Source: a virus
Reading direction: 5' to 3' (one strand)
Virus record (IMG/VR): IMGVR_UViG_3300050821_010867
Coordinates: 1-24,138 of that record
DNA length: 24,138 bases
Made by a program: the position numbers and the translations under genes. Under the pieces are notes generated by a model. It did no database searches. It saw only the letters and a list, made by a program, of their open reading frames with translations, and had not been told where the DNA came from. This document shows, piece after piece, positions 1-7,858 of this stretch (position 1 is its first letter; every line of letters begins with the position of its first letter).

Positions 1-1349
1 CGACATCGGCCCTTACTCTGCAATCTGGATCTGGTGGCATTACTTATAGCACTGGAAACGGAGCGATCACTATCAACAGTGGTACTGGCACAATCGGTAT
101 CTCTACCGATGCTACTAACACCACAGTCAACATATCGACTGGAGCCGGTGTAAAAGCTCTAACTCTGGGATCAACTAACACTACATCCTCAACCACTCTA
201 CAGTCTGGATCTGGAACTCTTGCGATTACAGCCACTAACGGCGCGATCACAATGAACTCTGGAACCGGTACAGTCGGTATCTCTACGGATGCTACTAACA
301 ACACTCTGAACGTGGGTACAGGAGCTGGGGTAAAAGCGGTAACCGTTGGTTCTACCAACACAACCTCTTCTACTACCCTGCAATCTGGTTCAGGTGCATT
401 AGCAGTAACCTCTACAAATGGAACTCTGACCATCAACTCAGGTACAGGTGCTCTTGGTATCTCCACAGATGCAGCGGCAACTACCGTTTCATTTGCTACG
501 GGAGCTGCTGTTAAAGGCGTCACTTTGGGAAGCACAAATAGCACCTCTTCTACCACTGTTCAGTCAGGTAGTGGAGCTCTTGCGGTTACGGCTACAGGTG
601 GTACTCTGACCGTCAATTCAGGAGTGGGCGCTCTTGGCATTTCTACAGATGCGTCGGTCACAACTATTTCTATCGGTACGGGTGGTGCTGTCAAAACGAT
701 CTCTATCGGCGGTACTTCTGCTAACGTGATCACGATCGGTAATACTCAGACAGCAGGAAGTGTAGCGATAGGAACTGCTATGACTGGAGGCACGATCTCC
801 ATCGGCGGTACAGGACTACAAACTGGTAACTTCGACCTGGCCCCAGGAACTGGCGCTCAGACTGTGACATTGGCTAACGGCGGAACAGGAGTTAAGACCC
901 TGAACATCGCCACAGCGGCAGTTGCCAACGTGGTAACGATCGGCTCAACCACAGCCTCTGCGACATTGACTCTGCAAGCGGGTTCTGGAACGACAGGATT
1001 GAAGCTAAGCGCAGCCGGGAACGTGCAGATGGTTCCTGCTACAAGTTCAACAGCCGCAGCCACAAGCTCTGTCACAATGAATAACCGCGTAGGGGTTGCT
1101 ACATTTACAGGATTCACAACTGCTTCTGCGGCATCCCAGGACTTTACAATTACAAATAGTACGGTTCTTACAACATCTGGGATCATGTGCACAGTTTCTA
1201 ATCTTAACGCCTCTACCAACAACGCTCAGATGGGCATCTTGGGAGTAACGACAGCAGCAGGATCGTTCATCGTTCATACAAAGAACAATGGTGCAGGACC
1301 TCTTGGTGCTGGCGATAACGTGCTGATTACGTTTTGGGTCATCTCTTAA
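1..1349 (+). CDS. Repetitive beta-rich tail-fibre/adhesin protein, 5' truncated
   Basis: The frame is open from base 3, so the gene starts upstream of the window; the first internal ATG (252) is not its start. It is very rich in Gly, Thr, Ser and Ala. The N-terminal visible part is a tandem repeat with an exact 180-bp (60-residue) period: the motif Q-S-G-S-G recurs at bases 21, 201, 381 and 561, each followed about 20 residues later by an I-N-S-G-x-G-x-x-G-I-S-T-D type segment. After about base 660 the repeat degenerates into shorter T-I-S-I-G-G strands. The last ~110 residues are a non-repetitive beta-rich domain ending F-W-V-I-S, possibly a receptor-contact or trimerisation tip. Such repeats are usual in phage fibres and bacterial adhesins. 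The role as a virion surface fibre is inferred from composition and from the neighbouring C1q-tipped genes; receptor and exact family are unknown. Confidence 0.8.
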   Translation, partial: TSALTLQSGSGGITYSTGNGAITINSGTGTIGISTDATNTTVNISTGAGVKALTLGSTNTTSSTTLQSGSGTLAITATNGAITMNSGTGTVGISTDATNNTLNVGTGAGVKAVTVGSTNTTSSTTLQSGSGALAVTSTNGTLTINSGTGALGISTDAAATTVSFATGAAVKGVTLGSTNSTSSTTVQSGSGALAVTATGGTLTVNSGVGALGISTDASVTTISIGTGGAVKTISIGGTSANVITIGNTQTAGSVAIGTAMTGGTISIGGTGLQTGNFDLAPGTGAQTVTLANGGTGVKTLNIATAAVANVVTIGSTTASATLTLQAGSGTTGLKLSAAGNVQMVPATSSTAAATSSVTMNNRVGVATFTGFTTASAASQDFTITNSTVLTTSGIMCTVSNLNASTNNAQMGILGVTTAAGSFIVHTKNNGAGPLGAGDNVLITFWVIS

Positions 1350-1419
1350 AAAAATGTTGACTAAGTTAACGAATTTTTTTAAAAGGAAGGCGGTAAACCC
1401 AAAACCAAAAGGAAAACCG

Positions 1420-1623
1420 ATGATTAAGAACCTGACGACACTAGAAATCAAAGCCGGAGAGAGAGTTTATAAGCTGCTATGCGAAGTGGACGCTCCTCTT
1501 GGAGAAGTCCATGACGTAATCACCCAGATGAAGGCTTTTGTGGTGAATAAAATTAATGAAGCGCATGCAGCAAGCCTGCCTCCCGCTGCTCCAGAAACCC
1601 CTATCGAGGAACCATGTCAATAA
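1420..1623 (+). CDS. Small hypothetical protein between fibre genes
   Basis: A 67-residue reading frame that I do not recognise. It begins M-I-K-N-L-T-T-L-E-I and has a central amphipathic helical stretch (E-V-H-D-V-I-T-Q-M-K-A-F-V) and a proline/glutamate-rich tail. The frame is open from an upstream ATG at 1354, but that start has no Shine-Dalgarno and would add a Lys/Pro-rich 22-residue leader. ATG 1420 has AAAGGA about seven bases upstream, so I prefer it. The end overlaps the next gene by 10 bases, implying translational coupling. Position between fibre genes suggests a structural accessory or fibre chaperone, but this is inference only. Confidence 0.65.
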   Translation: MIKNLTTLEIKAGERVYKLLCEVDAPLGEVHDVITQMKAFVVNKINEAHAASLPPAAPETPIEEPCQ

Positions 1624-1940
1624 ATCTGAGTCCATACTGTTTAGCAGCGCCTGAGTTGGCTACCTCCATGAGTGGTAGCTTTAAGACAATCGGTACGCTG
1701 TTGTTTCAGCCTGTGATTCTCATTTTTGACAACCAAGGAACCGTTGCAGTCGCCATCTCAACAGATGGCGGCGCTACCACTTGGCGCACATTCCCAGCAG
1801 GAGAGGCCCTCGTTCTGGATCTTCGGGGTAATCATGGTACTGCGGTTAACTTCTCGTTCCCGGCAGGTACTGTATTTTCAGGTAATGGAGCTTCAGGAAC
1901 ATTTTCGATCTCTTATGTTTATGCAAAGGCGAATCCATAA
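1614..1940 (+). CDS. Small beta-rich virion-associated protein, hypothetical
   Basis: A 108-residue protein with alternating hydrophobic/polar strands (V-I-L-I-F-D-N-Q-G-T-V-A-V-A-I-S) and a Gly/Ser-rich C-terminal half. It has no signal peptide and no membrane segment. GAGG lies just upstream of the ATG inside the preceding gene, which it overlaps by 10 bases, and the next gene starts directly after its stop. The look is that of a small decoration or fibre-head beta-sandwich protein. No family recognised; the structural role is inferred from composition and operon position. Confidence 0.7.
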   Translation: MSINLSPYCLAAPELATSMSGSFKTIGTLLFQPVILIFDNQGTVAVAISTDGGATTWRTFPAGEALVLDLRGNHGTAVNFSFPAGTVFSGNGASGTFSISYVYAKANP

Positions 1941-2525
1941 ATGAGCCAAATTTATAAGAGTAATACAGGTGGAGGAGGAGTCATTCCTCCGAACGTAGCT
2001 ACTTCCTACGTCACCGATGTAAACTCTCCAGCGATCCCAGCTCTAAACATTCTCAACGTCCCCGGTGGCAGCGTAACCGTCAATAATCCCAATGGCATCC
2101 AAACAGACGGCAGCTCCGGTGGAAACACTCTAACAGTTGAGTTGACTAATCGAGCTACCGGTAGCGTCACAACGACAGGAGCTGCTACTTCTTCTTTGAT
2201 AACTCTAGCTTTGGGAGCAACCCCCGGCGTTTACACATTCGACATAGTGATAGCGGGGTTCGCCAAAACAGGCATAGGCGCTCCTCTGGGAGCAGGCTAT
2301 ACCATAGTAGGAGCCGTCAGGACCGATGGAGCCACAGCAACCCTTATCCCCACTCAGCAGGTTGACCACTTCGAAGAAGGAACTATAGGAAGCGTTCCCC
2401 AGGCCACAGCTTCGCTTGGAGTAAGCGGCAACAATGCCGTAGTTAGCGTAACAGGAAAGTCGGACGGAGCAGCGGGATTTGTCATGGATTGGGTAGGAAC
2501 ATTAATTTACACGTTTGCAGGATAA
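1941..2525 (+). CDS. Beta-rich fibre-like structural protein
   Basis: A 194-residue protein starting one base after the preceding stop. The N-terminus has a G-G-G-G hinge, then a strand-turn segment (S-V-T-V-N-N-P-N-G-I-Q-T-D-G) of the kind found in phage tail-fibre and baseplate-attached proteins. The C-terminal ~110 residues form a compact beta domain (P-G-V-Y-T-F-D-I-V-I-A-G-F) ending in T-L-I-Y-T-F. That jelly-roll-like pattern loosely resembles the C1q-like tips of the two larger genes downstream, but the C1q core motif itself is not seen. Probable virion fibre or fibre-tip component; the exact class is not determined. Confidence 0.7.
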   Translation: MSQIYKSNTGGGGVIPPNVATSYVTDVNSPAIPALNILNVPGGSVTVNNPNGIQTDGSSGGNTLTVELTNRATGSVTTTGAATSSLITLALGATPGVYTFDIVIAGFAKTGIGAPLGAGYTIVGAVRTDGATATLIPTQQVDHFEEGTIGSVPQATASLGVSGNNAVVSVTGKSDGAAGFVMDWVGTLIYTFAG

Positions 2526-2528
2526 AAT

Positions 2529-4313
2529 ATGCCAGGCTTTGATACCGGTTCTGTAATGTACGCTCTGAACGTGGACTTCACTGGCAACTCTTTGACTGCG
2601 GGAACGGCACAAGTTACCTCTAACGGTCAGCTAATGATCGGGTCCACCGCTCTTCCAAACATCAAGATAGGAACGCTGACATCTCCAGATGGCTCAATCA
2701 CCATAGGATACTCTTCTCCCAACATCACCCTCCAGAATACAGGAGGTCAAGGGCTCACAAAGATAGGCGTAGACACGACCACAGGAGGGGGAACTAACCC
2801 CGTCCTTCCAACCGTGGGAGGTCTCATTACCTATACTGGAGGACAATATGCTACTGGCTCATTCGGAACTAGAGTCCTAACCATAAATAGTCCTGCACCA
2901 AATACGGTGGATGTAGAGGTACAGATTAGCTCGGCTGTTTCTGCCACTAATCTTAACAAAAACGGCGTCTCTCACTTTGATTCCGCAGCATTCTTGGTCG
3001 ATGCAAATGGATTTGTTCAGTCTAACTCAACCGCTTCAGCTCAACTTGTTGCTGCTGCTGATGGAACATATGTAATTGCAGCAAACAACACTTCAAATAC
3101 ATTTTCAGGAACTTTTTACCTAGAATTGAAAGAGACTGGAAGAACTCAAACAATGGTTCTAACAGCTGCCGGATCTCTTCTAGATAACTATGGAAATGTC
3201 TCTATATTGTCTAACCAAGCATTCTTAAATCAAGCCGTTATGACAAACTTGAGGATCGCTACAGACAATAATGGGGACACTGTTCTTCTGGTAGATGTAG
3301 GCAATAGAAATGGGCAGACCATACATATAAATATAGCGTGGGTGGGTGTTTCACAAGCATTACCGCGTCTAGTCCCAATTGCCGCTCCCCCTTATGTCAC
3401 CCAAACCTATGCCGGGCTTGACCAACTTAGTAGGCAAGAAGTAGTCGCGTCATACAGAGATACAGCAACAACTGCCGTTACTACGGCGTTATCCGTAGCC
3501 CACTATATGGCGACAGGAAATTCCGCAGGAAACAACATCGGCGTGCAGATGAACTTCGACACCATGGTCAACAACGGCACCGCGTTCATAGCCGCCAACA
3601 TGTACACCAAAACTCCCAACGCCTCAACCAACGTCCAGACTTCCAACTTCGCCATCCAGACTAATAACGCCGGATCATTAGCTGACTCGTTCACGCTTAC
3701 CGGAGCCGGTGTGCCCGCGTTCCCTCAGGCTCCCCTTGGCATTACATCAGGCGGAAGCAACGCCACCTCTTTTACCCAATCAAATGGGGTAGTCACATAT
3801 AACGGCACACGTCTTGTGAACTACGCTGGACCGCAGATAGCAAGCACGGGAGTAGCTACAAATACCGCACAACCAGCTTTCAATGCCTATAAGTCTGCCG
3901 TTACCACAAATGCTACAGGAGATGGAACACAATATGTTGTGATTTTTGATACGGTAATATTCGATCAGGCATCAAATTATAATTCTGGAACCGGATTATT
4001 TACAGCACCCGTGACTGGCAAATATCAGTTTAATGTAAATTTAACAATAAGCACTTTTTCAAGCTCTCATACAGATTACACGATATTCTTTATAACTAAT
4101 ACAGCATTTGGATCACCTGCGGTTTATTGGACTAATCCATACATAAGCCAGGGAGCAGCAGGTTTTGTTTCGGCTAGCGGTTCTGCTTTACTTGCCCTAA
4201 CTGCCGGACAGACAGTATCGGTTGTCGCTCAGGTTCAAAATGGCGCAAAAACAGTATCGGTTTATGGCGCAGCGAATTTGACATGCAATTTTTCTGGAAA
4301 CTTGGTTTGTTAA
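2529..4313 (+). CDS. Large tail-fibre/adhesin with C-terminal C1q-like domain
   Basis: A 594-residue protein. Residues 1-130 have shaft-like strand motifs (N-G-Q-L-M-I-G, S-I-T-I-G). A middle region of ~300 residues is Asn/Thr/Ala-rich, and residues ~448-594 form a C1q/TNF-like jelly roll. The signature F-D-Q-x-S-N-Y-N-S-G-T-G-L-F-T-A-P-V-T-G-K-Y matches the conserved C1q core in which beta strands flank F-T-A-P-x-x-G-x-Y. C1q-like tips form trimers and bind partners, so a host-receptor-binding fibre is the likely role. The same C-terminal domain recurs in the next gene, indicating duplication or domain shuffling. Starts three bases after the upstream gene. Confidence 0.8.
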   Translation: MPGFDTGSVMYALNVDFTGNSLTAGTAQVTSNGQLMIGSTALPNIKIGTLTSPDGSITIGYSSPNITLQNTGGQGLTKIGVDTTTGGGTNPVLPTVGGLITYTGGQYATGSFGTRVLTINSPAPNTVDVEVQISSAVSATNLNKNGVSHFDSAAFLVDANGFVQSNSTASAQLVAAADGTYVIAANNTSNTFSGTFYLELKETGRTQTMVLTAAGSLLDNYGNVSILSNQAFLNQAVMTNLRIATDNNGDTVLLVDVGNRNGQTIHINIAWVGVSQALPRLVPIAAPPYVTQTYAGLDQLSRQEVVASYRDTATTAVTTALSVAHYMATGNSAGNNIGVQMNFDTMVNNGTAFIAANMYTKTPNASTNVQTSNFAIQTNNAGSLADSFTLTGAGVPAFPQAPLGITSGGSNATSFTQSNGVVTYNGTRLVNYAGPQIASTGVATNTAQPAFNAYKSAVTTNATGDGTQYVVIFDTVIFDQASNYNSGTGLFTAPVTGKYQFNVNLTISTFSSSHTDYTIFFITNTAFGSPAVYWTNPYISQGAAGFVSASGSALLALTAGQTVSVVAQVQNGAKTVSVYGAANLTCNFSGNLVC

Positions 4314-4327
4314 AAAATAGGTAAAAA

Positions 4328-5599
4328 ATGGCTCTCACAGGAATTTTGACAGGAAACGCAGCATCTCCTATTAGCGCATCTACTGTTACTCAGCATGGGA
4401 TCTTGATAGGCGGCGCCTCGAATGCCGTATCATCGCTTTCCGTTGCAAGCACAGGACAAATACTGCAAGGAAACACTGGAGCAGATCCCTCTTTTAGCAC
4501 ATCAACTTTCCCATCAACTGCTACATCCACCGGAACTATTTTAAGAGCAGACGGCACTAATTGGGTAGCTACAACAAGCACCTATCCAAACACGAATGCC
4601 GTTAGCACCTTGCTCTATGCTTCTTCAGCTAACGTAATGGGAGCACTTGCAACAGCCAATAATGGGATGTTAGTAACTAGCGCCACGGGGGTTCCTTCTA
4701 TCTTAGCAGGTCCAGGAACCACGGGAAATATTTTACAGTCCAATTCCGCAGCTGCGCCTAGTTTTTCAACCGCAACATATCCCTCCACAGCCACTGGCAC
4801 AGGCACAATCTTACGAGCCGATGGAACTAACTGGTCGGCAACGACAAGCACATACCCCAATACAAACGCGGTTTCCACCCTACTTTACGCCTCCTCCGCT
4901 AACGTGATGGCAGCTCTTGCCACAGCAAATAACGGAACCCTTATTACAAGCGCGAGCGGAGTTCCTAGCTGGCTGGCAAACGGAACGACAGGACAGGTTC
5001 TAACTGCAACCACAGGTTCTCCTCCAAGTTGGGCAGCGGCGTCAGGAAACGTAGCTGGGCCAGGGTCTTCCACAGATCGAGCTATCTCCACTTGGAACGG
5101 AACTGGGGGAACAGCTCTTTTCAACAATAGCACTGTTAAAATCGACTCTACAGGAAGACAGACAAATACCACTCAACCCGCATTCTTTGCTTATCAAAAT
5201 GCTGCAACCACTAACAATACAGGGGACGGAACTGTATATACTTTGATATTTAATGCTACCAGGTTTGATCAAAATTCCAATTTCAACACTGGAACTGGCA
5301 CGTTTACAGCTCCTGTTACCGGCAGGTATATGCTTACTTTTTATATTTTAGGACAAGGTTTAGTTGCAGCTAATACAGTAATATTACAAATAGTTACAAC
5401 AGCAAACACATATAATTTTGGAAATACGGCATCATCTCTTATTGGAAACAACCCTTCTGGGTTTACCGTATTTGCTAGCATGACTGCCAATGACACTGCA
5501 ACATGCGCATATGTTGTATCAGGAGGAACGAAAACTGTGGGAGTTTTTGGAGATGCAACTGGTAGCAGGACGGCATTTCATGGTTATTTGGTATGTTAA
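4328..5599 (+). CDS. Tail-fibre/adhesin with 90-residue tandem repeat and C1q-like tip
   Basis: A 423-residue protein preceded by AGGT shortly before the ATG. Residues ~61-150 and ~151-240 are two copies of a 90-residue repeat; each begins near P-S-T-A-T-x-T-G-T-I-L-R-A-D-G and contains S-T-L-L-Y-A-S-S-A-N-V-M. A partial related unit precedes them. Residues ~283-423 are a C1q-like domain with F-D-Q-N-S-N-F-N-T-G-T-G-T-F-T-A-P-V-T-G-R-Y, clearly paralogous to the domain ending the previous gene (both start Q-P-A-F-x-A-Y and end in L-V-C). Likely a second receptor-binding fibre of the same particle. The repeats invite length change by homologous recombination. Confidence 0.8.
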   Translation: MALTGILTGNAASPISASTVTQHGILIGGASNAVSSLSVASTGQILQGNTGADPSFSTSTFPSTATSTGTILRADGTNWVATTSTYPNTNAVSTLLYASSANVMGALATANNGMLVTSATGVPSILAGPGTTGNILQSNSAAAPSFSTATYPSTATGTGTILRADGTNWSATTSTYPNTNAVSTLLYASSANVMAALATANNGTLITSASGVPSWLANGTTGQVLTATTGSPPSWAAASGNVAGPGSSTDRAISTWNGTGGTALFNNSTVKIDSTGRQTNTTQPAFFAYQNAATTNNTGDGTVYTLIFNATRFDQNSNFNTGTGTFTAPVTGRYMLTFYILGQGLVAANTVILQIVTTANTYNFGNTASSLIGNNPSGFTVFASMTANDTATCAYVVSGGTKTVGVFGDATGSRTAFHGYLVC

Positions 5600-5638
5600 A
5601 CAATAAAAAAATAGAACCATTAATTTAAGAGATGCCCA

Positions 5639-6109
5639 ATGGCACTAATATCAAACATCGTAATCGACCTTGCAGCCGCAACAGCGGTTCTAACTTGCAC
5701 CGATGGCGGAAGCAGCGTAGACGTATTAACTTATGCGAACTCAAACCAACAGGTGACGTTCTCGTCTAGGCCAACCCTAACCATACCAGCTGTGGATTTC
5801 ATTAATTTCGCCAATCAGATTCAGATATTTCAAACGGCCATATTATTCAATTTCCATGCAAACGTCGGAGCGATCTTGCCTTTTTCCCAGATGGATGTCA
5901 GCGAATCTCATCCATCAGGAGCGTGGAATTTGCTCATCACTCAAACCCCAGGAACGGACGTCTGCAACTACTCTGCAACACTTTCCGGCTCTACTGTGGC
6001 AATGAAAAACAGACCCTTGGCAAAGACCCTGGACTTCCCAGAATGGATGGTCTATCTAAACGGAATCACGCACTACGCCTACTCCGTTAAGAACTACTTC
6101 AATCTCTAA
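5639..6109 (+). CDS. Hypothetical protein closing the fibre gene block
   Basis: A 156-residue protein. The N-terminal third is Ala/Thr/Val-rich beta-like; the rest is less repetitive, with D-F-P-E-W-M-V-Y-L-N-G-I near the C-terminus. No signal peptide or membrane helix. It is the last gene of the rightward fibre block and its last 11 bases overlap the end of the convergent gene at 6099-6419. An out-of-frame ATG lies 7 bases upstream (5632); 5639 is the in-frame start, with AAGAG 8-12 bases before it. Function unknown; a fibre-associated or assembly role is inferred from position. Confidence 0.7.
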   Translation: MALISNIVIDLAAATAVLTCTDGGSSVDVLTYANSNQQVTFSSRPTLTIPAVDFINFANQIQIFQTAILFNFHANVGAILPFSQMDVSESHPSGAWNLLITQTPGTDVCNYSATLSGSTVAMKNRPLAKTLDFPEWMVYLNGITHYAYSVKNYFNL

Positions 6110-6419
6110 AAATCCCCAGGAACCACACAGCCATATTCATGGTTTTTTGTTCATCTTCTGCGACGCACTTTTGCAGTAGTCTTTGAGAATCATGAGAGTC
6201 CTTTTCATAAATGCACATGGCACTGATTCCTCTTCCCCATAGAGCTTCCAAGCGCTCTAGATCTGTCAGGTCTTCTTTGTTCCAAACCAAGATGGCGTTG
6301 TATTGATCAAGAGCCCGCACATAGTCTCCCTTGGCGAAACTTTTGTAAGTCTCGGGAAAGCGCAGCTCGGCGCAGATCAGGGCTGGAAACGCCAGAATTA
6401 TAAGCAGTAGTTTTTTCAT
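6099..6419 (-). CDS. Exported small hypothetical protein with Sec signal peptide
   Basis: A 106-residue protein starting at the M-K-K-L-L-L-I-I-L-A-F signal sequence, with a likely cleavage after I-C-A. The frame extends 12 codons further upstream, but that would bury the signal peptide, and AAGGAAAG lies directly before ATG 6419, so the shorter start is chosen. The mature part is helical, with a TPR-like look (Y-K-S-F-A-K-G-D-Y-V-R-A-L-D-Q-Y-N-A-I-L). The Cys near the cleavage site lacks a good lipobox, so lipoprotein status is doubtful. It lies 10 bases after the gene at 6430-6591. A secreted or periplasmic protein carried by a phage suggests host modification or lysis, but nothing identifies which. 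Confidence 0.7.
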   Translation of the reverse strand: MKKLLLIILAFPALICAELRFPETYKSFAKGDYVRALDQYNAILVWNKEDLTDLERLEALWGRGISAMCIYEKDSHDSQRLLQKCVAEDEQKTMNMAVWFLGIFRD

Positions 6420-6429
6420 CGTACTTTCC

Positions 6430-6591
6430 TTATTTGGCCTGTTTAAGCAAATCACACTTTTTTTCAGGATCGTCTACAAAAATCTTAAACTCTGTCTCAG
6501 TTTTTTCATATCTGACATTATTTTCTTTGCACCAAACTTCCCATTGCTCAACCGTGGTTTTGACGGAAACACTCATGTCTACGCCGCTCAT
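6430..6591 (-). CDS. Small hypothetical protein
   Basis: A 53-residue acidic/basic mixed protein beginning M-S-G-V-D-M-S-V. AGGGGG stands at good spacing before ATG 6591; the longer frame from 6624 would run into the inverted repeat at 6619-6689 and lacks such a site. It contains E-Q-W-E-V-W-C-K-E-N-N and a lysine-rich end. No motif recognised. It precedes the exported protein gene by 10 bases in the same direction, so the two are probably co-transcribed. Confidence 0.6.
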   Translation of the reverse strand: MSGVDMSVSVKTTVEQWEVWCKENNVRYEKTETEFKIFVDDPEKKCDLLKQAK

Positions 6592-6618
6592 ATAACACCC
6601 CCTATTTATGTTTAAACG

Positions 6619-6689
6619 GCCCAAATTCCGCTATCCGCATTCGCCCCGTTAGTTGGGTGAGGCCCTATAAGATTAAGCGGATTTTGGGC
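6619..6689. repeat. Imperfect 14-bp inverted repeat with 7-bp perfect outer stem
   Basis: Arms 6619-6632 and 6676-6689 pair with one mismatch. The outer seven bases (GCCCAAA / TTTGGGC) pair perfectly, and 6633-6638 can alternatively pair with 6677-6682. The span plus the following A is 72 bases, tRNA-like in length, but no T-loop or anticodon arm can be folded on either strand. It lies between two minus-strand genes, so an RNA processing or attenuation structure is possible. Confidence 0.5.
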
Positions 6690-6703
6690 ACTTAATAGCA
6701 TTT

Positions 6704-6910
6704 TTATCTAAGATTCAACGGTGATGGCAACGGAATCCAATGAGTCACTTCAATAGCAAAATTATCATGGGTTTTGGTGTCAAAAAGCCTAAAAACATCC
6801 CAATCTTTCATATAAACACAAATAAAACAATCCATAGAATTTTTTATATTCTGCACATAACAAACCTGGTCTGTATCTGGTTTTTTTTGAGCAACGTCAA
6901 TCCATTCCAT
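6704..6910 (-). CDS. DUF551-like small protein
   Basis: A 68-residue protein. The N-terminus (M-E-W-I-D-V-A-Q-K-K-P) and C-terminus (V-T-H-W-I-P-L-P) match the two conserved ends of the DUF551 family, which is common in phages and has no established function. The middle carries an aromatic-rich beta section. The start lies inside the end of the upstream gene (14-base overlap), so translation is probably coupled to it. A second DUF551-like protein is encoded at 18872-19219. Confidence 0.8.
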   Translation of the reverse strand: MEWIDVAQKKPDTDQVCYVQNIKNSMDCFICVYMKDWDVFRLFDTKTHDNFAIEVTHWIPLPSPLNLR

Positions 6911-7709
6911 TTTTAAGCCTATTTAAAATTTTATATTGATAGGGCATGTGCGCCATCAACCGGGAATCTACCCACCGATCCGGATATCGAGGGAGCTTCC
7001 CATATTTCAAGGCGAAATCATAATCCTTATTGATCTCCTGAGCAAGAAAAATACTCCCGAACCTATCAAATTTTATTTTATATTGGTCCGACAACCCTGG
7101 AACTCTTATCTCTTCCGAAGCCCTCTTTTTTGTTTGACGCGAGTCTGGCACGGGCTCCTGTTCTGTAGGTACCTTATTAGAAGGTTTCGAAGAAACCCTT
7201 AAGACTGTTGTGGGACATTTTAAGCGTGGTCCGCGGGACATTTGACTGTTCAAAACCCATGAATCATACCCGTATTTTGAGCGCGCATCCCATTCATTTT
7301 CAGTGAATTGAGAAGTTATGAACGCGCCCATTTTTTTCCAGTTTTTCCACCAACCCTTCTCTTTCAGAAAACACACCAGGTCAAAGAACTCGGCATCGTA
7401 TGTGTAGACGTTTGAGCCCCAAAGATTATGGCCCTTGGCTACCGTTTTTTTTTGCTGCCGTACACTTTCAAAACAAAATTTGTATTTTTCGATAAACCTG
7501 CTAACTGATTTAACGCTGCACTTGGCGGCCTTGGCTATCGTTTCTCGTCTTGGATGAGAGGTCTCGTGCTCTCCTGTTTTTTTAAGCTTATAGAACCACG
7601 CAAAAGCAGAGGATACGGCTTTTTCGGTATCGGACATCATGTCTATTAGGGCGATTTGAGAGGCCAAGCTGAGTTTGAAGCTTGACTGTTGAGTTGAAGC
7701 GGTGAACAT
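6897..7709 (-). CDS. HTH DNA-binding protein, replication-initiator/regulator-like
   Basis: A 270-residue protein. Residues ~50-74 (R-R-E-T-I-A-K-A-A-K-C-S-V-K-S-V-S-R-F-I) are a clear winged-helix or MarR/GntR-type helix-turn-helix, as found in phage and plasmid replication initiators. Residues 85-150 are Trp/Lys-rich; the middle (170-205) is a Ser/Pro/Lys/Glu-rich linker; the C-terminus is basic. ATG 7709 is preceded by AAGGAGAG, which lies inside a hairpin (see 7715-7730). Divergent from the membrane protein gene at 7859 across a palindrome-rich gap that could be its binding site or an origin. Replication versus regulation cannot be decided from sequence. Confidence 0.7.
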   Translation of the reverse strand: MFTASTQQSSFKLSLASQIALIDMMSDTEKAVSSAFAWFYKLKKTGEHETSHPRRETIAKAAKCSVKSVSRFIEKYKFCFESVRQQKKTVAKGHNLWGSNVYTYDAEFFDLVCFLKEKGWWKNWKKMGAFITSQFTENEWDARSKYGYDSWVLNSQMSRGPRLKCPTTVLRVSSKPSNKVPTEQEPVPDSRQTKKRASEEIRVPGLSDQYKIKFDRFGSIFLAQEINKDYDFALKYGKLPRYPDRWVDSRLMAHMPYQYKILNRLKNGMD

Positions 7710-7714
7710 TTTTT

Positions 7715-7730
7715 CTCTCCTTTTGGAGAG
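7715..7730 (-). promoter_or_regulatory. Hairpin sequestering the ribosome binding site of the HTH gene
   Basis: On the minus strand the leader reads CTCTCC, AAAA, GGAGAG just before ATG 7709. The six-base stem is perfect and contains the GGAG of the Shine-Dalgarno, so the folded mRNA would hide it. This suggests translational control of the HTH protein. Confidence 0.6.
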
Positions 7731-7740
7731 CGGACCGCAC
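7728..7740. repeat. 13-bp inverted repeat, left copy
   Basis: GAGCGGACCGCAC is the exact reverse complement of 7859-7871. Each copy contains its own GCGGxCCGC near-palindrome. The two copies frame the divergent control region at a distance of 118 bases. Confidence 0.7.
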
Positions 7741-7809
7741 CTAGAGAAGAGTTGATCTTTATCAACCTTTCATTTTACTATCGCATTTAATCGGCGATTC
7801 AGTAAGATC

Positions 7810-7838
7810 ACTAGCGTTCGCTGTCAATGAACACTAGT
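7810..7838. promoter_or_regulatory. Operator-like inverted repeat
   Basis: Arms ACTAGCGTTC (7810-7819) and GAACACTAGT (7829-7838) pair in nine of ten positions around a 9-base spacer. The spacer contains a leftward TTGACA -35-like box. The size and symmetry fit a dimeric repressor site. Confidence 0.55.
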
Positions 7839-7858
7839 ATTTCTAGGTTGAGCGGGCT

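Larger units (their letters stand above)
7710..7858. promoter_or_regulatory. Divergent control region rich in inverted repeats; possible operator/origin
   Basis: A 149-base gap between the leftward HTH gene and the rightward membrane protein gene, holding at least four separate palindromes. These are CTCTCC/GGAGAG (7715-7730), GTTGAT/ATCAAC (7751-7766), ATCGC/GCGAT (about 7779-7797) and a 10-bp arm pair with one mismatch (7810-7838). A 13-bp inverted pair brackets it (7728-7740 and 7859-7871). A leftward TTGACA lies inside the 7810-7838 element but no convincing -10 follows. Regulation by the adjacent HTH protein, or use as a replication origin, is inference. Confidence 0.55.

Noticed and set aside
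44-556. Long minus-strand open frame opposite the fibre repeat
   Set aside because: Val/Pro-rich product typical of the complement of a Thr/Gly/Ser repeat; no ribosome site, and the plus-strand frame is clearly coding.
857-1451. Further minus-strand frames under the fibre gene
   Set aside because: Shadows of the plus-strand gene, with composition set by its codons and no start signals.
6619-6690. tRNA gene
   Set aside because: The outer stem fits but no T-loop, D-arm or anticodon stem can be formed on either strand.
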